From Spirochaetota bacterium (GTDB taxonomy: Bacteria > Spirochaetota > UBA12135 > COTS27): DNA of 7,691 nucleotides. Of the stretch, positions 6,202 to 7,691 are shown piece after piece (positions within the stretch are counted from its first letter, which is position 1; each line of letters opens with the position of its first letter). The stretch is taken from contig JAUXHF010000093.1 in the NCBI GenBank assembly GCA_030621685.1, positions 1 to 7,691 on the forward strand, given 5' to 3'. The notes beneath the pieces were generated by a model. It saw only the letters and a list, made by a program, of their open reading frames with translations, was not told the origin of the DNA and searched no databases. A program made the position numbers and the translations under genes.

Positions 6202-7236
6202 ATGCAAAAACAATATTCATCGCCGCCAGCACTAGCACCTTATATCCAAGCCTTAAAAGAGCTGCTCATAAAATGGCGTTCGATAACGCTCACACTTTAT
6301 AAAATGATGATACCAGCCTTGCTACTTACTGAAATATTGCGCCGCATTGATGCCATCGAATTTATTTCTAAGTTTTTATATCCGGTTATGGCGCTTCTTG
6401 GGCTGCCCGGCGAAATGGGCTATGTTTGGGCCATCGCTGTCTTCTCTGGGCTTTACACTTCCGTGGGTGTTTTCCTGCTTATCGCCTCAGAGTTCCCGCT
6501 AACCGTAGCCGATGCCAGTGTCTTGATGAGCCTCTGTATTATAGTGCATAACCTCCCCATAGAGCAGCAGGTTATTCGTCATTGTGGGCTTCGCTTATTC
6601 TCTAACACGCTCTTGCGCATAACACTCGGTCTTTTCTACGCCATCTTGCTTGCTCTTTTCTACGATTTCTTTAACTTGCTACAGCAGCCCCTAGGTCATA
6701 CGCTTCTTATAGAAGGCTTTTCGGGAGAATCAAAAACTTGGGCAGATTTTTTCCTAACTCTTTTCAAAATACTCTTAGCCACAAGCATCCTTATCCTCAT
6801 CGTTACCACTCTTTTCAAAGTGCTCGAATTCTTTAAAATCCTTCCGCTCTTAGAAAAATTTCTTGTATATTTTCTGAAACCTTTTGGCATTGGCAAAAAA
6901 CTCGGTCCGCTTACGGCTATTGGCATAATTATTGGTCTTGCTTATGGCGGCGGCTTTATTGCAGAGGAAATAAAGCAAAACGGGCGTAACCTTCCTACAA
7001 AAGATCTTTTTCTTGCTCTTAGTTTTCTGGCACTCTCGCATTCACTTATTGAAGACACCCTTGTGGTGCTGCTAACAGGAGCGCATCTCTCGGGCATTTT
7101 ACTGGGCAGGCTTATTTTCACATGCCTTATTATTTGGCTTCTCAAACAACTTGTTGATGCCATGCCAGAAGCTGTTTTCTATCGGTTTTTTTTCTCTGAA
7201 AAACGTTACAAGAAATTGACTCAAAAAAAAGCATAA
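6202..7236 (+). CDS. Nucleoside-recognition (Gate) domain membrane protein
   Basis: This 344-residue polytopic inner-membrane protein resembles the Gate-domain family, which includes parts of concentrative nucleoside transporters, FeoB and the spore proteins SpmA/SpmB. Its substrate is unknown. By hydrophobicity about eight membrane segments are likely (near residues 29-46, 75-95, 103-118, 133-155, 183-206, 237-257, 267-292, 297-317). The two halves look related: WAIAVFSGLYTSVGVFLL (about 76) with VHNLPIEQ (about 115) against TAIGIIIGLAYGGGFI (about 238) with LSHSLIED (about 278). Each half thus has a glycine-containing segment followed by a helix with His and an acidic residue. The product ends in a Lys-rich tail. 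AAAGAG at 6191-6196, five bases before the ATG, is a weak ribosome binding site. It lies 155 bp after pepN and may have its own promoter, though none is recognisable. The family call is fairly secure; the transport role is inferred. Confidence 0.75.
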   Translation: MQKQYSSPPALAPYIQALKELLIKWRSITLTLYKMMIPALLLTEILRRIDAIEFISKFLYPVMALLGLPGEMGYVWAIAVFSGLYTSVGVFLLIASEFPLTVADASVLMSLCIIVHNLPIEQQVIRHCGLRLFSNTLLRITLGLFYAILLALFYDFFNLLQQPLGHTLLIEGFSGESKTWADFFLTLFKILLATSILILIVTTLFKVLEFFKILPLLEKFLVYFLKPFGIGKKLGPLTAIGIIIGLAYGGGFIAEEIKQNGRNLPTKDLFLALSFLALSHSLIEDTLVVLLTGAHLSGILLGRLIFTCLIIWLLKQLVDAMPEAVFYRFFFSEKRYKKLTQKKA

Positions 7237-7691
7237 AAAGCCCCACATCATCTAAACTAATGCTGAATTTATCCAAATTTCGCTTCTCTAACATATGCAT
7301 ATTTGCTTCTTGCTTAGCTTCACTGGAAGTCCATTTTTCCCAGCAAAGAATTTGCTTCACTAAACACCCTATCATCTCATGCCGTTGATGCTTCTCCTCA
7401 CAGGCTAAGTTTCAGCAAATTCCCGCTTCTCTAACATATGCATATTTACTTCTTGCTTAGCTTCACTGGAAATCCATCTTTTCCCAGCAAAGAATTTGCT
7501 TCACTAAACATCTAAGGCACCTAAGCATCTCACGCCGTTGATGCTTCTCCCCGCAGGCTAAATTTCGGAAAAATTTCGCTTCTCTAACATATTCGCATTT
7601 CCCTCTTGCTTAGCTTCACTTCACTGGAAGTCCATCTTTTCCCAGCAAAGAATTTGCTTCACTAAATACCCAATCATCTCACGCCGTTGAT
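7237..7691. other. Gene-free right end, occupied by the tandem array
   Basis: No credible gene is seen from the stop of the membrane protein to the window end. A minus-strand open frame (7142-7375) runs through the first repeat unit into the preceding gene and is not preserved in the other units, whose lengths differ by a non-multiple of three. Nearly all of this stretch is the long tandem repeat. Bases 7261-7280 resemble the tail of a unit, so the array may begin with a partial copy. Confidence 0.75.
7281..7691. repeat. Long tandem repeat, ~145-bp unit, nearly three copies
   Basis: Units start with CGCTTCTCTAACATAT at 7281, 7424 and 7577, giving lengths of 143 and 153 bp and a third copy cut by the window end after 115 bp. 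Within each unit, conserved blocks are CTTGCTTAGCTTCACT, CCCAGCAAAGAATTTGCTTC and GCCGTTGAT. Small inverted repeats recur: CTTC-ACTG-GAAG, GCAAA-GAA-TTTGC and CATC-N10-GATG, the last extended to AAGCATC/GATGCTT in unit 2 (7523-7529 and 7540-7546). ATATGCATAT is a palindrome in units 1 and 2 (7293-7302, 7436-7445) but is broken in unit 3. The copies differ by substitutions and small insertions, so they are not recent duplicates. They lack the short-repeat/unique-spacer layout of CRISPR. Confidence 0.9.

Noticed and set aside
7237..7260. Intrinsic terminator after the membrane protein (AAAAAGCCCC)
   Set aside because: The A-run and C-run have no complementary GGGG/TTTT partner downstream.
7142..7375. 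Minus-strand 77-codon open frame through the first long repeat unit
   Set aside because: It overlaps the end of the membrane protein gene antisense, and the frame is not kept in the other repeat units.
7281..7691. CRISPR array
   Set aside because: The repeated block is over 100 bp and the whole unit is repeated; there are no short identical repeats separated by unique spacers.

Overview
The window looks like chromosomal DNA from a bacterium, moderately AT-rich by eye. Four protein-coding genes all lie on the + strand, separated by unusually repeat-rich gaps. No rRNA, tRNA, CRISPR array, transposase or phage gene is visible. The E. coli-type M1 aminopeptidase N (PepN), the TrkH potassium transporter and the PUA-containing glutamate 5-kinase point to a Gram-negative-type bacterium. 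I cannot place it to phylum from the sequence alone. Recognisable Shine-Dalgarno sequences are weak before all three internal starts. The tetranucleotide CTAG, rare in enteric bacteria, is not depleted here.

Layout: (1) positions 1-978 hold the 3' part of proB (glutamate 5-kinase, first step of proline synthesis), cut by the window edge. (2) A 140-bp gap holds four CCTTAC-type hexamers and a perfect 27-bp inverted repeat just before the next gene. (3) 1119-2567 is trkH, a complete K+ transporter subunit. (4) 2568-3088 is a 521-bp gap made largely of repeats: hexamers, a diverged second copy of an internal piece of trkH, 13-bp, 18-bp, 7-bp and 17-bp-spaced direct repeats. (5) 3089-6046 is pepN, a complete zinc aminopeptidase with all catalytic residues, carrying an N-terminal extension and lysine/proline-rich insertions. 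One insertion is encoded by the same kind of hexamer seen in the gaps. (6) A 155-bp gap carries an 11-bp tandem/inverted repeat and an 8-bp tandem repeat. (7) 6202-7236 is a complete polytopic membrane protein of the nucleoside-recognition (Gate) family, of unknown substrate. (8) 7237-7691 is a tandem array of a ~145-bp unit running off the right edge.

The genes are housekeeping or transport genes (proline synthesis, potassium uptake, peptide breakdown, a putative transporter). Proline synthesis and K+ uptake both contribute to osmotic adaptation in many bacteria, but the gaps do not suggest a tight operon. I see no defence, toxin or other multi-gene system. The unusual biology here is in the repeats: a hexanucleotide family that occurs both in gaps and in frame inside pepN, a trkH fragment copied downstream of its parent in the same reading frame, and the long tandem array at the right end.
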